From Pseudomonas sp. H3(2019) (GTDB lineage: Bacteria > Pseudomonadota > Gammaproteobacteria > Pseudomonadales > Pseudomonadaceae), in assembly GCF_007713465.1 (NCBI RefSeq), contig NZ_VMSG01000002.1, positions 186,001 through 250,000 of the forward strand: 64,000 bases of DNA, in the 5' to 3' direction. A program made the position numbers and the translations under genes. Below, piece by piece: positions 1 to 8,582 of this stretch; position 1 is the stretch's first letter, and every line of letters starts with the position of its first letter. The notes beneath the pieces were generated by a model. It did no database searches and was not told where the DNA came from. It saw only the letters and a program-made list of their open reading frames with translations.

Positions 1-726
1 TGCGCCGCTCAGCAAGACGGTCCCGCTGGTGAGGGTAATGTTCCGGCTCGTTGCGAGGGCACCTGTACTGCTCAAGCTTGTGCCGCCGGCGATGGTGACG
101 CCGTTGCCCGCCGCACCCAGCGCGGAATCGCCGTTGAGGGCCAGGCCGCCGCTATTGACCACGACACCCCCGCTGAAGGTGTTGGCACCGTTGAGACTGA
201 GGGTACCGGCCCCCGCCTTGGTCAGACCCGCGCTGCCAGCCAGGATCGAGTTGATGGTGGCTGCGCCAGTGACGGTGATGGTGGGCGTGATCCCCCCCAG
301 AGTCAGGGTGCTGCCGTTGAGCGTGTAACCGGTGGTCAGGAAGGTGAGGTTATGTACGGTGAGCGGCGTGCCCAGGGTCACGGTGCCGGCGGTGCCACCG
401 AAGAAGGCGTCGTCCAGGGCGGCGTTGTTCCAGGTGCTGTAAGGACCGCTGACGCCGTCGTTGTTGGGGCTCCAGAAAGCGCCGGAGAGATTCCAAGTGC
501 CGGTACCACCCGAGCCCACTGCCGTGCCGTTGGTATCCCAATACCGATCGACTGCCTGCAGTATCGGGCTGAACGCCATGCCCGCCGACAGCAACAAGGC
601 CAGCGTCCGGAGCCTGCGCCCCCGTCGCCCGCCGCTGCGACCTTTGCCATGGGATTTCGCATACTCGCTGACTGCTACGAAAGTACCTGCACGTCCACTC
701 CAGACAAGGCGAAATACATGATTCAT
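1..726 (-). CDS. Autotransporter adhesin, N-terminal 242 residues (3' part outside window)
   Basis: The reading frame opens at ATG 724-726 with a GGAAAG ribosome site just upstream and runs off the left edge. It starts MNHVFRLVWS, with AGTFVAVSEYAKS following, the typical extended signal peptide region (ESPR) of very large type V autotransporters. A basic stretch (about residues 27-40) and a hydrophobic core LALLLSAGMAFSP follow. The mature part begins YWDTNG and soon becomes Gly/Thr/Asn/Ser-rich beta-helix sequence with passenger repeats such as LNGANTFSGGVVVNSGG. By family knowledge this is an outer-membrane autotransporter with a beta-helical passenger and C-terminal barrel. The barrel and any effector domain are not visible, so adhesin versus enzyme cannot be decided. 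Confidence 0.85.
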   Translation of the reverse strand, partial: MNHVFRLVWSGRAGTFVAVSEYAKSHGKGRSGGRRGRRLRTLALLLSAGMAFSPILQAVDRYWDTNGTAVGSGGTGTWNLSGAFWSPNNDGVSGPYSTWNNAALDDAFFGGTAGTVTLGTPLTVHNLTFLTTGYTLNGSTLTLGGITPTITVTGAATINSILAGSAGLTKAGAGTLSLNGANTFSGGVVVNSGGLALNGDSALGAAGNGVTIAGGTSLSSTGALATSRNITLTSGTVLLSGA

Positions 727-976
727 GGTCTTTCCCTTTTTTCTTATTGAGTTGTTCCCTACCGAGCTTCCCGCTCAACAGTTGCGCGCTGACAGCCACT
801 CGCCATGCGCACGCCGACACGTCAAATCTATGCAGTATCCCTAAGAAAATTCTGAAAATGCGCAAGTAGCCCGTAGCGCCCACCCATTTGCCCAGCCCCT
901 TGCGTCGCGCATTTCACATCACGATCACATCGACTCGGTGACGGTCCGGTAGAGCCGCTCAAAACTCGTCATAAAT

Positions 977-3667
977 CTATGGGGGACTCACTTGCTCCGC
1001 TACCCCGAGCGGAAGGACGAGATCGATCCCACCTTCGATGTATTCCTCTAATGCATCTATATCCATGGGGCGACCAAAGAAATATCCTTGATAGTTACGG
1101 CAACCTAAAGCAGCCAACATGTCACGCTGCGCTTGCGTTTCAACGCCCTCAGCAATGACCGACAAGTTCATACTGTTTGCTAACGCGACCACCGTCTTGG
1201 CGATTGCCGCGTCGTTTGGGTCCACCAGGATATCGCGCACAAATCCCTGGTCGATCTTGAGTTGATCCAGCGGCAGGCGCTTGAGATATGACAGGGAGGA
1301 ATAACCGGTGCCAAAGTCATCCAGCGAAAAGCCAACGCCGATGGATTTCAACGCATTCATCTTGGCAATCACATCCTCCACGTTGGAGACCAGCATACTT
1401 TCTGTAATTTCCAACTTGAGCCGACGAGGATTGGCACCGCTGCGCTTGAGCACAGACCGTATTTGTTCGACAAAGTCGTCCTGATTAAACTGCCGAGTAC
1501 TGACATTGACGGCGATGTTCAGGTGCGAGAACCCGGATCTATCTGCCCATACCGCCAACTGCTGACAGGCCATTTCCAACACCTGCTCGCCTAGCGGAAT
1601 GATCAAGCCACTCGCCTCTGCCAGTGGAATGAAATCTGCCGGAGAAATCATACCGCCGCGCGGGTCTTTCCAGCGCACTAACGCTTCCACGCCTGTAATG
1701 CGACCTTCGTCCGTGACCTGCGGCTGATAGTGCAGCAGGATTTGGTGTTGCTTGATAGTCTCGCGCAAGCCATCCTCAAGCGCGATTCGAGCGCTGAGGC
1801 TGGCCTGCATCTGCGGGTCGAAAAAGCGCAAGACGTTGCGTCCATAGGCTTTGGCCTGGTACATGGCTAACTCGGCGCGTTTCAAGGGCTCGCTTGCATC
1901 CTCATGCTGCTCACCGAACAGAGTAATACCGATACTGCAGGTTCGGTGCAGTGTGGATGTACACAGTTCAAAAGGCTGCTCGATCTCCCGCAGAGTTTTT
2001 TCGCCAATGTTTTCAGCATGGCTCGCCGCCTCCTGCGGATTGGTGCTCTGGCTCTCCAAAATAAGAGCGAATTTGTCGCCTCCAAGACGGGCGACGGTAT
2101 CGCCCTCCCGAACACAACGCCTCAGTCGTTGGGCGATTTCACTTAGAAACAAGTCACCCTGACCATGCCCCAGCGTTTCGTTGATGGACTTGAAATCATC
2201 GAGATCGACAAACATCAATGCGCCCATCCATTGATGGCGAGCACTCGAAATCAATGCTTGTTCCAGCCGATCCATAAAGAGTCGTCGATTTGGCAACCCC
2301 GTGAGCTGGTCAGAGAACGATAGTCGCTGGATCTGCTGCTCGGCAGCCTTTCGGTCGCTGATGTCCCGGATGATCGCCTGAATGCACAGGGTGTCATCCA
2401 GGGTCATCACGTGCGCCGAAATCAGACCGGGCCACTTTCGGCCATCCTTACTGACAAATTCAGCTTCACGATCAATGAAATATCCGTTTTGCTGCAACAG
2501 ACGAACCGACGAGTGACGCTCTTCCGGATAGCGCCAGATATCGATATCAAAAACCGTTTTGCCAATAGTATCTTCCCGTGACCAGCCAAATACGGGCGTA
2601 AATCCGTCATTGACCTCAAGAAGTCGCCCATCCTCAAGGCGGGTGATGACTTGACTATCCGGGCTGGTGCGAAATACGGTACGAAAGAGCTCCATTCTTT
2701 TCGCCTTACGTGATTCAGTTTCACGTCTATAGCTGGTACGCGTGTAAACAAGAATAGCCAGGGTGAAAATTGCCGCCAGTAAAAGAGTTTTGATAACTTC
2801 CTTTCGCCAGGGAGCCAGAAAGTCGTCGGTGCTCTTGGCGACGAAGATGTAGAGAGGGTAGTTCGCAATTTTTCGATAGCTATAGAGTCGCTCGATGCCG
2901 TCTACTGGAGCCACTGCTGTGTAGCTCCCGGCCTCCGGAGATGATCGAATCGCTGCTGTAGCCTTGGCTGAAACCAGCTTGGCGCCAACTTGCCCGCTTT
3001 CATTCGCTACTTTCGGATACCGGACGATGAGCGCCATCTCATCATCACGAATAGCGATGACCCCTTGTTTCCCAACATCAATAGTGGAAAACATGTCGGT
3101 GAAATACTCCATCATGCGCAACGAGCCCAGCGCCACACCTGCAAAGGAGCCATCAGCGTGGTTGATGCGTCTGGACAGGAGGACCGACCAGGCTTTTGTG
3201 GTGCGTCCTATCACGGGCTTGGATACGACCATTCCGAGATGCGAATTCTCACGCAGGCGTTGGAAATACTCTCGGTCGGTTATATTCGTTATCTTGCCGG
3301 CGGTCATTAATGTTCCCCAGGGGACATTACCTTTCTCATCCGCCACCCACAGCCCTTCGCAATCCCGAATCTGCGCCTGCTGCTGTTTTAAATACCCGTT
3401 GAGCAACGCACCATCAATGCCTCCGGTAGCCATTTGCCGCTCGATTTCGCTGGTGACAGCAAACAGGCCGACATCCACTTTATCAAGGATGCCGGAGACG
3501 TTGATGGCCAAGGACCGCGCCAGGTTCTCCGTTGTGATGACTGCATGAAGCTCATGCTGTTGTTTGCTCTGGTAGAGCGCCAGTCCCGCCAGCGCATAGA
3601 CAAACAAAAGGATGGAAACAATAACTGCCGTAAGACGGACCGCTAAGGAATGTGATCGCAACTGCAT
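977..3667 (-). CDS. Membrane-bound dCache-PAS-GGDEF-EAL protein (c-di-GMP turnover)
   Basis: This 896-residue inner-membrane protein has an N-terminal TM helix (about 10-32), a periplasmic dCache-like sensor (about 40-285), a second TM helix (about 290-310), a PAS domain (about 325-445), GGDEF (about 455-615) and EAL (about 635-880). The cyclase signature reads GGDKF instead of GG(D/E)EF, losing the acidic fourth residue, so diguanylate cyclase activity is probably absent. An inhibitory-site-like RxxD (REGD) is kept five residues upstream. The EAL domain keeps EALVRW, LEITES and DDFGTGYSSL, so it should be an active phosphodiesterase with the GGDKF domain as a regulatory partner. It stands alone, with no operon partner. 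The ligand of the sensor is unknown. Confidence 0.9.
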   Translation of the reverse strand: MQLRSHSLAVRLTAVIVSILLFVYALAGLALYQSKQQHELHAVITTENLARSLAINVSGILDKVDVGLFAVTSEIERQMATGGIDGALLNGYLKQQQAQIRDCEGLWVADEKGNVPWGTLMTAGKITNITDREYFQRLRENSHLGMVVSKPVIGRTTKAWSVLLSRRINHADGSFAGVALGSLRMMEYFTDMFSTIDVGKQGVIAIRDDEMALIVRYPKVANESGQVGAKLVSAKATAAIRSSPEAGSYTAVAPVDGIERLYSYRKIANYPLYIFVAKSTDDFLAPWRKEVIKTLLLAAIFTLAILVYTRTSYRRETESRKAKRMELFRTVFRTSPDSQVITRLEDGRLLEVNDGFTPVFGWSREDTIGKTVFDIDIWRYPEERHSSVRLLQQNGYFIDREAEFVSKDGRKWPGLISAHVMTLDDTLCIQAIIRDISDRKAAEQQIQRLSFSDQLTGLPNRRLFMDRLEQALISSARHQWMGALMFVDLDDFKSINETLGHGQGDLFLSEIAQRLRRCVREGDTVARLGGDKFALILESQSTNPQEAASHAENIGEKTLREIEQPFELCTSTLHRTCSIGITLFGEQHEDASEPLKRAELAMYQAKAYGRNVLRFFDPQMQASLSARIALEDGLRETIKQHQILLHYQPQVTDEGRITGVEALVRWKDPRGGMISPADFIPLAEASGLIIPLGEQVLEMACQQLAVWADRSGFSHLNIAVNVSTRQFNQDDFVEQIRSVLKRSGANPRRLKLEITESMLVSNVEDVIAKMNALKSIGVGFSLDDFGTGYSSLSYLKRLPLDQLKIDQGFVRDILVDPNDAAIAKTVVALANSMNLSVIAEGVETQAQRDMLAALGCRNYQGYFFGRPMDIDALEEYIEGGIDLVLPLGVAEQVSPP

Positions 3668-4113
3668 AAGGAAGCCTCGACAAATCCAATTGGGGGCATA
3701 GCAGTTCAGTTCTTAGATTAGTCGGTCAAGTAATACTTGCCGTCGAAAACTGAAATACTCGATCAGATTTTGCGTAGCAACGCGCAAAATGGATCTTTTC
3801 CATGCTTCGCACCGGGTTGGGGAAGGTGACTTGATGGTGGTCGATGGAGTTAGTGAACTCAAAGGCCTTGCTTCGACCAAACCTTAGCAGAGGACATGAC
3901 CTGCAGAAGCGATCCATAGCAGCCTTTGGTCAAGGGCAGAAACCGGCCGAAAGCCCTCATCCATAATGCACGCGGCTGACTGCGTCAGAGTGTTTGGATG
4001 CGCGATTGGGGCAAGCCATTGCTCACGTTGAAGTCAAACGTATTCCCTGGGAGCGGATACCCAGTGCTGCGACCGCTGTATGACGTTTTGTCAGTCAATC
4101 TGTATCTAACGTT
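3668..4113. other. Intergenic stretch with no recognisable gene
   Basis: About 450 bases upstream of the c-di-GMP gene. It should hold that gene's promoter in the first 100 to 200 bases. I see no frame with convincing protein features on either strand. The composition is mixed and continues into the decayed region that follows. Confidence 0.4.
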
Positions 4114-4116
4114 CCC

Positions 4117-4390
4117 CCCGTTGACCGCCCTACTATCACAGCCTTGGTCTTGGCGGTTCCCTATGCATATGACGCGCTGCGACTCGGCGGCGCACGCTAT
4201 CTGCTCTACCTTGCCTGGCAAGCGGTCAAGCCCAGCACGCCGACCACGGCAGCATGCTGGCGCAATCCATCGTGCTTGGCTTTACGCAGATCGTCATTAC
4301 CCGATATCGCGGACGTTATATACGGCATGCATCGTTGTTCTCATGGGCACGGGGACGAGCTTCCAGACGGCTTTGAGCTTTGGCCAGATG
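4117..4390 (+). pseudogene. LysE/RhtB-family exporter remnant, frameshifted and internally deleted
   Basis: Three successive reading frames carry pieces typical of LysE-family amino-acid exporters. The first (about 4117-4230) has an Ala-Leu-Arg stretch ending GGARYLLYLAWQAVK, the conserved end of the second hydrophobic segment. A second frame (about 4233-4300) gives HGSMLAQSIVLGFTQIVI, matching the fourth conserved segment. A third (about 4305-4370) gives LYTACIVVLMGTGTSF, matching the next segment. The N-terminus and the central membrane region are missing, so this is a dead relic. Assignment is by family pattern only. Confidence 0.5.
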
Positions 4391-5588
4391 CCTCTGGACC
4401 TGACAGACATACTCGATTCGGCATAGAGAGAGGTAAGGTCCAACTGTCTGACCGTGTGATTTTCGGACTACTCGGTGTAGCTGTTTTTTCAAAAGCCAAT
4501 GTCAACCAAGCGGTACCAGATGGCTATTATTTAAGCTTCGCCGGTACGATCATGCCCATCAACGAGTGGTGGGGACGAGCCGACGACTTCCTTCCCTTGG
4601 CGGCAGCAGAAAACTTGCCCTCAGTGATTCTAGATTTTCAAAATCTGGCAATGATGTATCCCCAAGCTGTGATCCATCACCGTCTGACCCCCACCATGTC
4701 AAGGTGACCCCTAGGCTGACGCAAGCTATTGATACCATAGGAAAAACTACCATTTTTAAAGAGGTACAAATCAGCCACATCACCCTATAAGAATCAATAA
4801 CTTAGCGTTGTATATTCCTACAGTAGTTCCCCTTCTCCGGCGTCCTGCCGACCGAACACAATCACATATCCCTGCACCACCACGACTGCGCATATAGGCA
4901 GCCGTCGACTTCCTCCAGTCCACTCATCGTGAACGCGTTTGTGGCCATCCCTGACATGAACGCATCGATCAACGCGGGCAACGGATCGGGGTCGAGCGGC
5001 ATTACTCGCCTCACCCTGGCGATATCACTCGTCCGATTCATCAGGGCGCACATCTCGTTGCTCACATTGATGTCACCTCGCAACGGCACGCCGCAGCAGT
5101 TGGCCTCTAACTGCTTCTCGTATCCTAGCGGCTGCCGGAGCTCAGCCAGCAGCGACCTATTCCGTTTTTCCTACATGAATAGAGGTCATGCTAATTTTCT
5201 CGACCGCAAATGTAGGTGGGAACCGTCATTATTCTTAAAGCGGATTTTCAGATCTTTTTTATTCTTTTTGACGCGCCACAGCCCTGACGTACACCTCGCA
5301 CGCCCGCAGCGCGATCAATACCTATTGCCACCATCTGCAGCTCGTAGCCGATCCGTTGCCGGCGCTCGGCCAGCATAGCGCGCACCTTCAGTTCCAGGGT
5401 GTCGGACTTTTTCAGCCCGTTCGCCGCCCGGGGGTGGCAGTTGATCCCCGATCCCGATGCATATCATATTGGTGATGGTTGCCGCCTCGCGCTACGGCAG
5501 ATTGACACTCTGTATAGCTGGCGTTAACTAGGCATGCTCATGCCACTCAAGGACGCTCAATGCGGATAAAAATAAAGGATGAATTTTT
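4391..5588. other. Decayed region, coding-like remnants but no intact gene
   Basis: About 1.2 kb with no intact gene. On the minus strand, roughly 5165 down to 4862, an open frame without a good start has protein-like composition (ELRQPLGYEKQLEANCCG, then a segment containing PLDPDPLPALIDAFMSGM). A second minus-strand stretch at about 5270-5460 contains LELKVRAMLAERRQRIGYE. The two share an L/M-LAExRQxxGYE pattern and may be pieces of related phage-type genes, but I cannot name the family. The rightmost 100 bases contain the promoter area of the gene at 5589. Confidence 0.3.
4836..4854. repeat. 19-bp direct repeat, left copy
   Basis: TCCGGCGTCCTGCCGACCG occurs here and again, identically and in the same orientation, at 6551-6569. 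The 1.7 kb between the copies contains the AT-rich exported-protein gene at 5589. This could be the footprint of a small integration event or a fragment of a duplicated gene. Confidence 0.7.
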
Positions 5589-6320
5589 ATGAGAGTTTCA
5601 AAAGGTGTTCTACTTGCGTCGGTACTTTTCCCCTATGGTTCTTTATCGCTAGCTGATCCAATTGATGTTATTAAAGCATGTACTATACGGTCTGGATTTG
5701 AATCAGTAGCCACCGAGGCTCTAGCGGACTATAACATGGTAACTCTCCAGACTAGTTCTTCGAGTCCACATTTGAATGACATGAGGAGCTGTGTGGGCTC
5801 AATGATTGAATACGAGGAAAAAACGAAGGGATTTGCTGAGCTTGATGAGCGCGATAAGTCTGCTCTTTCTATTGTCGATGAAAAGCAAAAATTACTCGAC
5901 ACCTACAAAAAAATAAACGCAGGCGTAGAAACATTTTACCCTGATAAATACGCTGAAAAAACCAGAGAAATAGGGCCAACTGCTGAAGAAACAGCTAGTG
6001 CAAATGCAATAAATGCAAAAATCCGCGAGGCAGCAAAAGAGCGAGCTCGTACGCGACTGGCTGGATACGACTTCGATTATGCCGACAATTTAATTGTAGA
6101 TAAAGAGAAAAGAACTCATTACAGACTGATTGGTACTGAGCCAAAGCCAATTACGCGAGAAATGATTTGTTCTGACCTAGAAAAAGGATCGAAAGATTAC
6201 AAATGGTGCATGGGTGAAATCGTTGGTACGCCAGAAGCAGGCTGCCGTAACTCCTATGGCGATCCGTGCGGATCAAAATATGAAAAAAGCAGATATGGTT
6301 TCACTATAATTAAAGAATAG
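5589..6320 (+). CDS. Exported protein of unknown function, AT-rich
   Basis: The 243-residue product starts at ATG 5589 behind an AAGGATG ribosome site. An N-terminal signal peptide ends at about SLSLA-DP, so the protein should be periplasmic or secreted. The mature part is charged and helical, with a Lys/Glu-rich central region and six cysteines spread along it (for example IKACTIR, MRSCVGS, EMICSDL, YKWCMGE, CRNSYGDPCG). Base composition and codon use (AAA, GAA, AAT, ATA) are much more AT-rich than the neighbours, which suggests horizontal acquisition. A perfect inverted repeat follows at 6364. I do not recognise the family; the Cys pattern suggests disulfides in the periplasm. Confidence 0.75.
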   Translation: MRVSKGVLLASVLFPYGSLSLADPIDVIKACTIRSGFESVATEALADYNMVTLQTSSSSPHLNDMRSCVGSMIEYEEKTKGFAELDERDKSALSIVDEKQKLLDTYKKINAGVETFYPDKYAEKTREIGPTAEETASANAINAKIREAAKERARTRLAGYDFDYADNLIVDKEKRTHYRLIGTEPKPITREMICSDLEKGSKDYKWCMGEIVGTPEAGCRNSYGDPCGSKYEKSRYGFTIIKE

Positions 6321-6363
6321 TTTATTTTTTACCCTCAAAGTCTAGTCTACGCATAGTCAGAAC

Positions 6364-6389
6364 AAACGTAGGGCATTTGCCCTACGTTT
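6364..6389 (+). terminator. Perfect inverted repeat after the AT-rich exported-protein gene
   Basis: Twelve-base arms (AAACGTAGGGCA and TGCCCTACGTTT) with a two-base spacer lie 44 bases after the stop codon. A long U-run is absent, so this may be a weak terminator, a protective 3' hairpin or a protein-binding palindrome. Confidence 0.55.
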
Positions 6390-6550
6390 AGACTGGTAAA
6401 GATCACTGGCCACTTCAGAACCTCCTAAGATAAAACTACGATGCAGTTTTAATCGGGTATTTGTGAGGGCTGGAGTGAGTAATTCCGGGGGCTAAAGACC
6501 ACTCAAGCCCCCATCAAAACCCCTCATTGGCCCAAGAATTGGCCCAAGCT

Positions 6551-6569
6551 TCCGGCGTCCTGCCGACCG
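6551..6569. repeat. 19-bp direct repeat, right copy
   Basis: Second identical copy of TCCGGCGTCCTGCCGACCG (first copy at 4836-4854). Just before it lies a short local duplication, ATTGGCCCAAG at 6526 followed by AATTGGCCCAAG at 6537. The 280 bases between 6390 and 6668 hold no gene I can recognise. Confidence 0.7.
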
Positions 6570-6668
6570 TACATCCCCCCAAATCCTACTGCTCGTCGCC
6601 CTACCCTCGCCCGACCTTCACGCCCCGATTACTGTATATCCAAACAGCACACAGTAAAGGCGCCTACC

Positions 6669-6893
6669 GTGGATCCCCTCGACATCGAAGACACCGGCGA
6701 CTGCGTGAGCTTGTCCGCAGAGCTCAAAAAACCGTGCCCCGCATTCATACATGCTGGATATTGAGGTCGAAGAGCTGAATCAACAGTTACACACAGCATA
6801 TTCAAACTGGTGGAGATGCACGCCAGCGCAATTGCGGAGCGTGACCGCCTCAAGGTAACTGAGTCGTACCTCAGCCACCCGAGTACTTTTTAG
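6669..6893 (+). pseudogene. Small coiled-coil protein gene broken by two compensating frameshifts
   Basis: From GTG 6669 the frame reads VDPLDIEDTGDCVSLSAELK and stops at TGA after HAGY. The neighbouring frame continues smoothly as LDIEVEELNQQLHTAYS, and the first frame then resumes as KLVEMHASAIAERDRLK up to TAG at 6891. Joined, this is a plausible protein of about 75 residues with a helical heptad segment, of the kind common in prophage or plasmid regions. The break points are near 6756 and 6803. Function unknown; sequencing error is an alternative explanation for the paired shifts. Confidence 0.5.
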
Positions 6894-6902
6894 GAAGCTA
6901 AG

Positions 6903-6927
6903 AAAAAGGCCCCACACCGTGAGGCCT
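6903..6927 (-). terminator. Rho-independent terminator of the 6950-7681 gene
   Basis: On the minus strand a hairpin (AGGCC, CAC, loop, GTG, GGCCT with one internal mismatch) is followed by five U residues (A-run 6903-6907 on the plus strand), 23 bases beyond the stop codon of the leftward gene. Confidence 0.75.
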
Positions 6928-6949
6928 CATTTGTTACCCAACTGGCGAA

Positions 6950-7681
6950 TTACAACGATTGCAAAGCAATGCTCGCGCTTTGAGAGTTCTGCTGGCTATC
7001 GGCATCCATCCACACATACTGCGTACCGTCACCTTGCATATTGTAAGAAATACTCTGGATCTGCGTAGCAGTGATGGTGACGGCACCTGGTTGCTGAGCA
7101 GCAGGCCCAATGTTAGTAACCTGACCTGCGAGCAAGCCGTTCGAGGTTTCATTGACGACGAACACGGTGGCCTTGGCCTCACGGAACTGGCACGAAATGA
7201 ATTGGGTAGTTTTGCTGGCGATCGTCAGGTTCATCCATTTCGACGGTGGTACCGCGTAATAACGGGTGTACTTGTTGAACGGATACTGCTCACCGTTAGC
7301 CTGTAGCGGAGAGTTGGTCAGGCCACTGGTATTGGTCGGCATACTGGTACTACCCAACCAGATTTCGACCTGAGCGATGCCGCTGTTGCTAGGCAGTGAA
7401 ACCGAGATGGTTTGGGTGTCTGTACCCGAGACAAAACCCAGCGAAGCCTGGCCCGCATTGGCCGTGGTACCAGGAACGGTGATCGAGGCAGGCGGCTGAC
7501 TATTACTCCAAACCACACTGACTGCGGCGTTATTGTCATTTTGAGCAGAGTTGTAGATAAAGATCCCATAGAGTTGGCCCGGACGAAGAACGGTACAGGT
7601 CGCGGTGTCACCCGCCTTGAGGGTAATGCGTTGTCCACCGTTCCAATTTATCTGAGCAGCTGCTATAGCGAAGCTTTCCAT
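6950..7681 (-). CDS. Beta-rich protein of unknown function
   Basis: The 243-residue protein starts MESFAIAAAQINWNGG at ATG 7679-7681 behind a strong AAGGAAAGGGG ribosome site. It has no signal peptide. The sequence is rich in Ser, Thr, Asn, Gln and Gly with alternating hydrophobic residues throughout, which predicts an all-beta, possibly two-sandwich fold. A short YPFNKYTRYYAVPPSKWMN segment separates the halves. Its own terminator follows, so it is transcribed alone. It lies among phage and mobile-element debris and could be a lectin-like, toxin-like or structural protein. I do not recognise a named family. Confidence 0.75.
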   Translation of the reverse strand: MESFAIAAAQINWNGGQRITLKAGDTATCTVLRPGQLYGIFIYNSAQNDNNAAVSVVWSNSQPPASITVPGTTANAGQASLGFVSGTDTQTISVSLPSNSGIAQVEIWLGSTSMPTNTSGLTNSPLQANGEQYPFNKYTRYYAVPPSKWMNLTIASKTTQFISCQFREAKATVFVVNETSNGLLAGQVTNIGPAAQQPGAVTITATQIQSISYNMQGDGTQYVWMDADSQQNSQSASIALQSL

Positions 7682-7906
7682 GTTGAAACCCCTTTCCTTG
7701 GTTGATCAGCAATAGGTGTCACGCGCAACGACAGCTCCACTTCCGCTACACGTGGATAGGAGGCTAGCCGCCCTTTCTATTCCCGTTTGTTAATATCTAG
7801 ATTCATTGGCGATAACCAGAAAGAGCATAAAAACGTTCCAAACAGGCCATTTGGAATCAGTCAAAAAAGAGAGTTTTTCAGGGGCAGGCCAAAGCCTTTC
7901 GCCAGA

Positions 7907-8086
7907 AAAATTGTCCGACATTCGCGACCGGTGGTGCTTACGCCAGAGCTGGCTCGGGAATGGTTGGACCTGACCACACCAAAGGCACACGCCGAACAGA
8001 TGGTGCTGCTCCAGGGTGAACCGGCCGGAGCCTTCGAATGGTTCAAGGTCAGCCCCGGCGTGGGCAATGTGCGCAACCAGGGCCAG
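7907..8086 (+). pseudogene. SRAP (YedK/HMCES-type) peptidase, C-terminal fragment
   Basis: The frame reads PVVLTPELAREWLDLTTPK, then EQMVLLQGEPAGAFEWFKVS and VGNVRNQGQ, characteristic of the C-terminal third of SOS-response-associated (SRAP) proteins, which protect abasic sites in single-stranded DNA. The N-terminal catalytic Cys2 region is absent, and the normal end after VRNQG is replaced at about 8086 by the 3' part of a lysozyme gene in the opposite orientation. This is a non-functional remnant. Confidence 0.7.
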
Positions 8087-8089
8087 AGT

Positions 8090-8510
8090 GTTCAGCCCCC
8101 GGGTTGCCCAGAAACAGGCTGCCGACATTGCAGCGTGCTGCGGCAGCTCAAGGAGTTCCGGTTGCTTGATCAGATCAGGCCCTAGGGCCTTACCGCAGGC
8201 CGCGTAGTTGGCCCGGCCGGTGATCTGGATCAGTCCTCGGCCGCGGGACCTCGAGCCGTCGCCCTTGACGGTGTTGCCTAGGTCTTTCCGGCCTTTATAT
8301 CCAGCCTGCGCCGGCGTGGCCCCCCCAAATTTCTCGCACGTAACGCAGCTGGCCGGATTCGTGGCCGATCTGTGCAATGAACGCCGCGACACGCTTCGCG
8401 CCGACAATCTGATAACGCTGCATCGCTGTATTCAGGACAGGAACAAAAACGCCGGCTTTGGCGCCGGCGTTCAGGAGGATCTGCAGCAACTGCCGCATAG
8501 TGATGGGCAT
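8090..8510 (-). pseudogene. Phage-type GH19 endolysin (chitinase-like), frameshifted and 3'-truncated
   Basis: ATG 8508-8510, behind a GGAGAAAAAC ribosome site, starts MPITMRQLLQILLNAGA and continues through AAFIAQIGHESGQLRYVREI, the GH19 catalytic-Glu motif (HESG). A frameshift follows at about 8320 and the adjacent frame continues with GYKGRKDLGNTVKGDG and GRGLIQITGRANYAACG, then AACFWATRGLN. The last 40 or so residues of a normal endolysin are missing because the sequence joins the SRAP fragment at about 8088. The enzyme would hydrolyse peptidoglycan at the end of a phage or tailocin cycle. Confidence 0.8.
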
Positions 8511-8524
8511 GTTTTTCTCCAGGC

Positions 8525-8547
8525 AAAAAAAACCGGCTCAGGGCCGG
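8525..8547 (-). terminator. Terminator between phage gene remnants
   Basis: On the minus strand CCGGC, a five-base loop, and GCCGG are followed by eight U residues. It sits between the small remnant at 8583-8702 and the endolysin start at 8510. Confidence 0.8.
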
Positions 8548-8582
8548 GATCGATGTCGATTATTGAGATACAGCACAGAGCG

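Noticed and set aside
29..750. Several plus-strand open frames across the autotransporter
   Set aside because: They are antisense to a continuous minus-strand frame with ESPR start, ribosome site and passenger repeats; GC-rich repeats keep the other frames open.
4144..4707. 187-codon plus-strand frame as an intact gene
   Set aside because: Only its first part resembles LysE; matching pieces continue in other frames, and the remainder has no recognisable features, so it is treated as a pseudogene plus noise.
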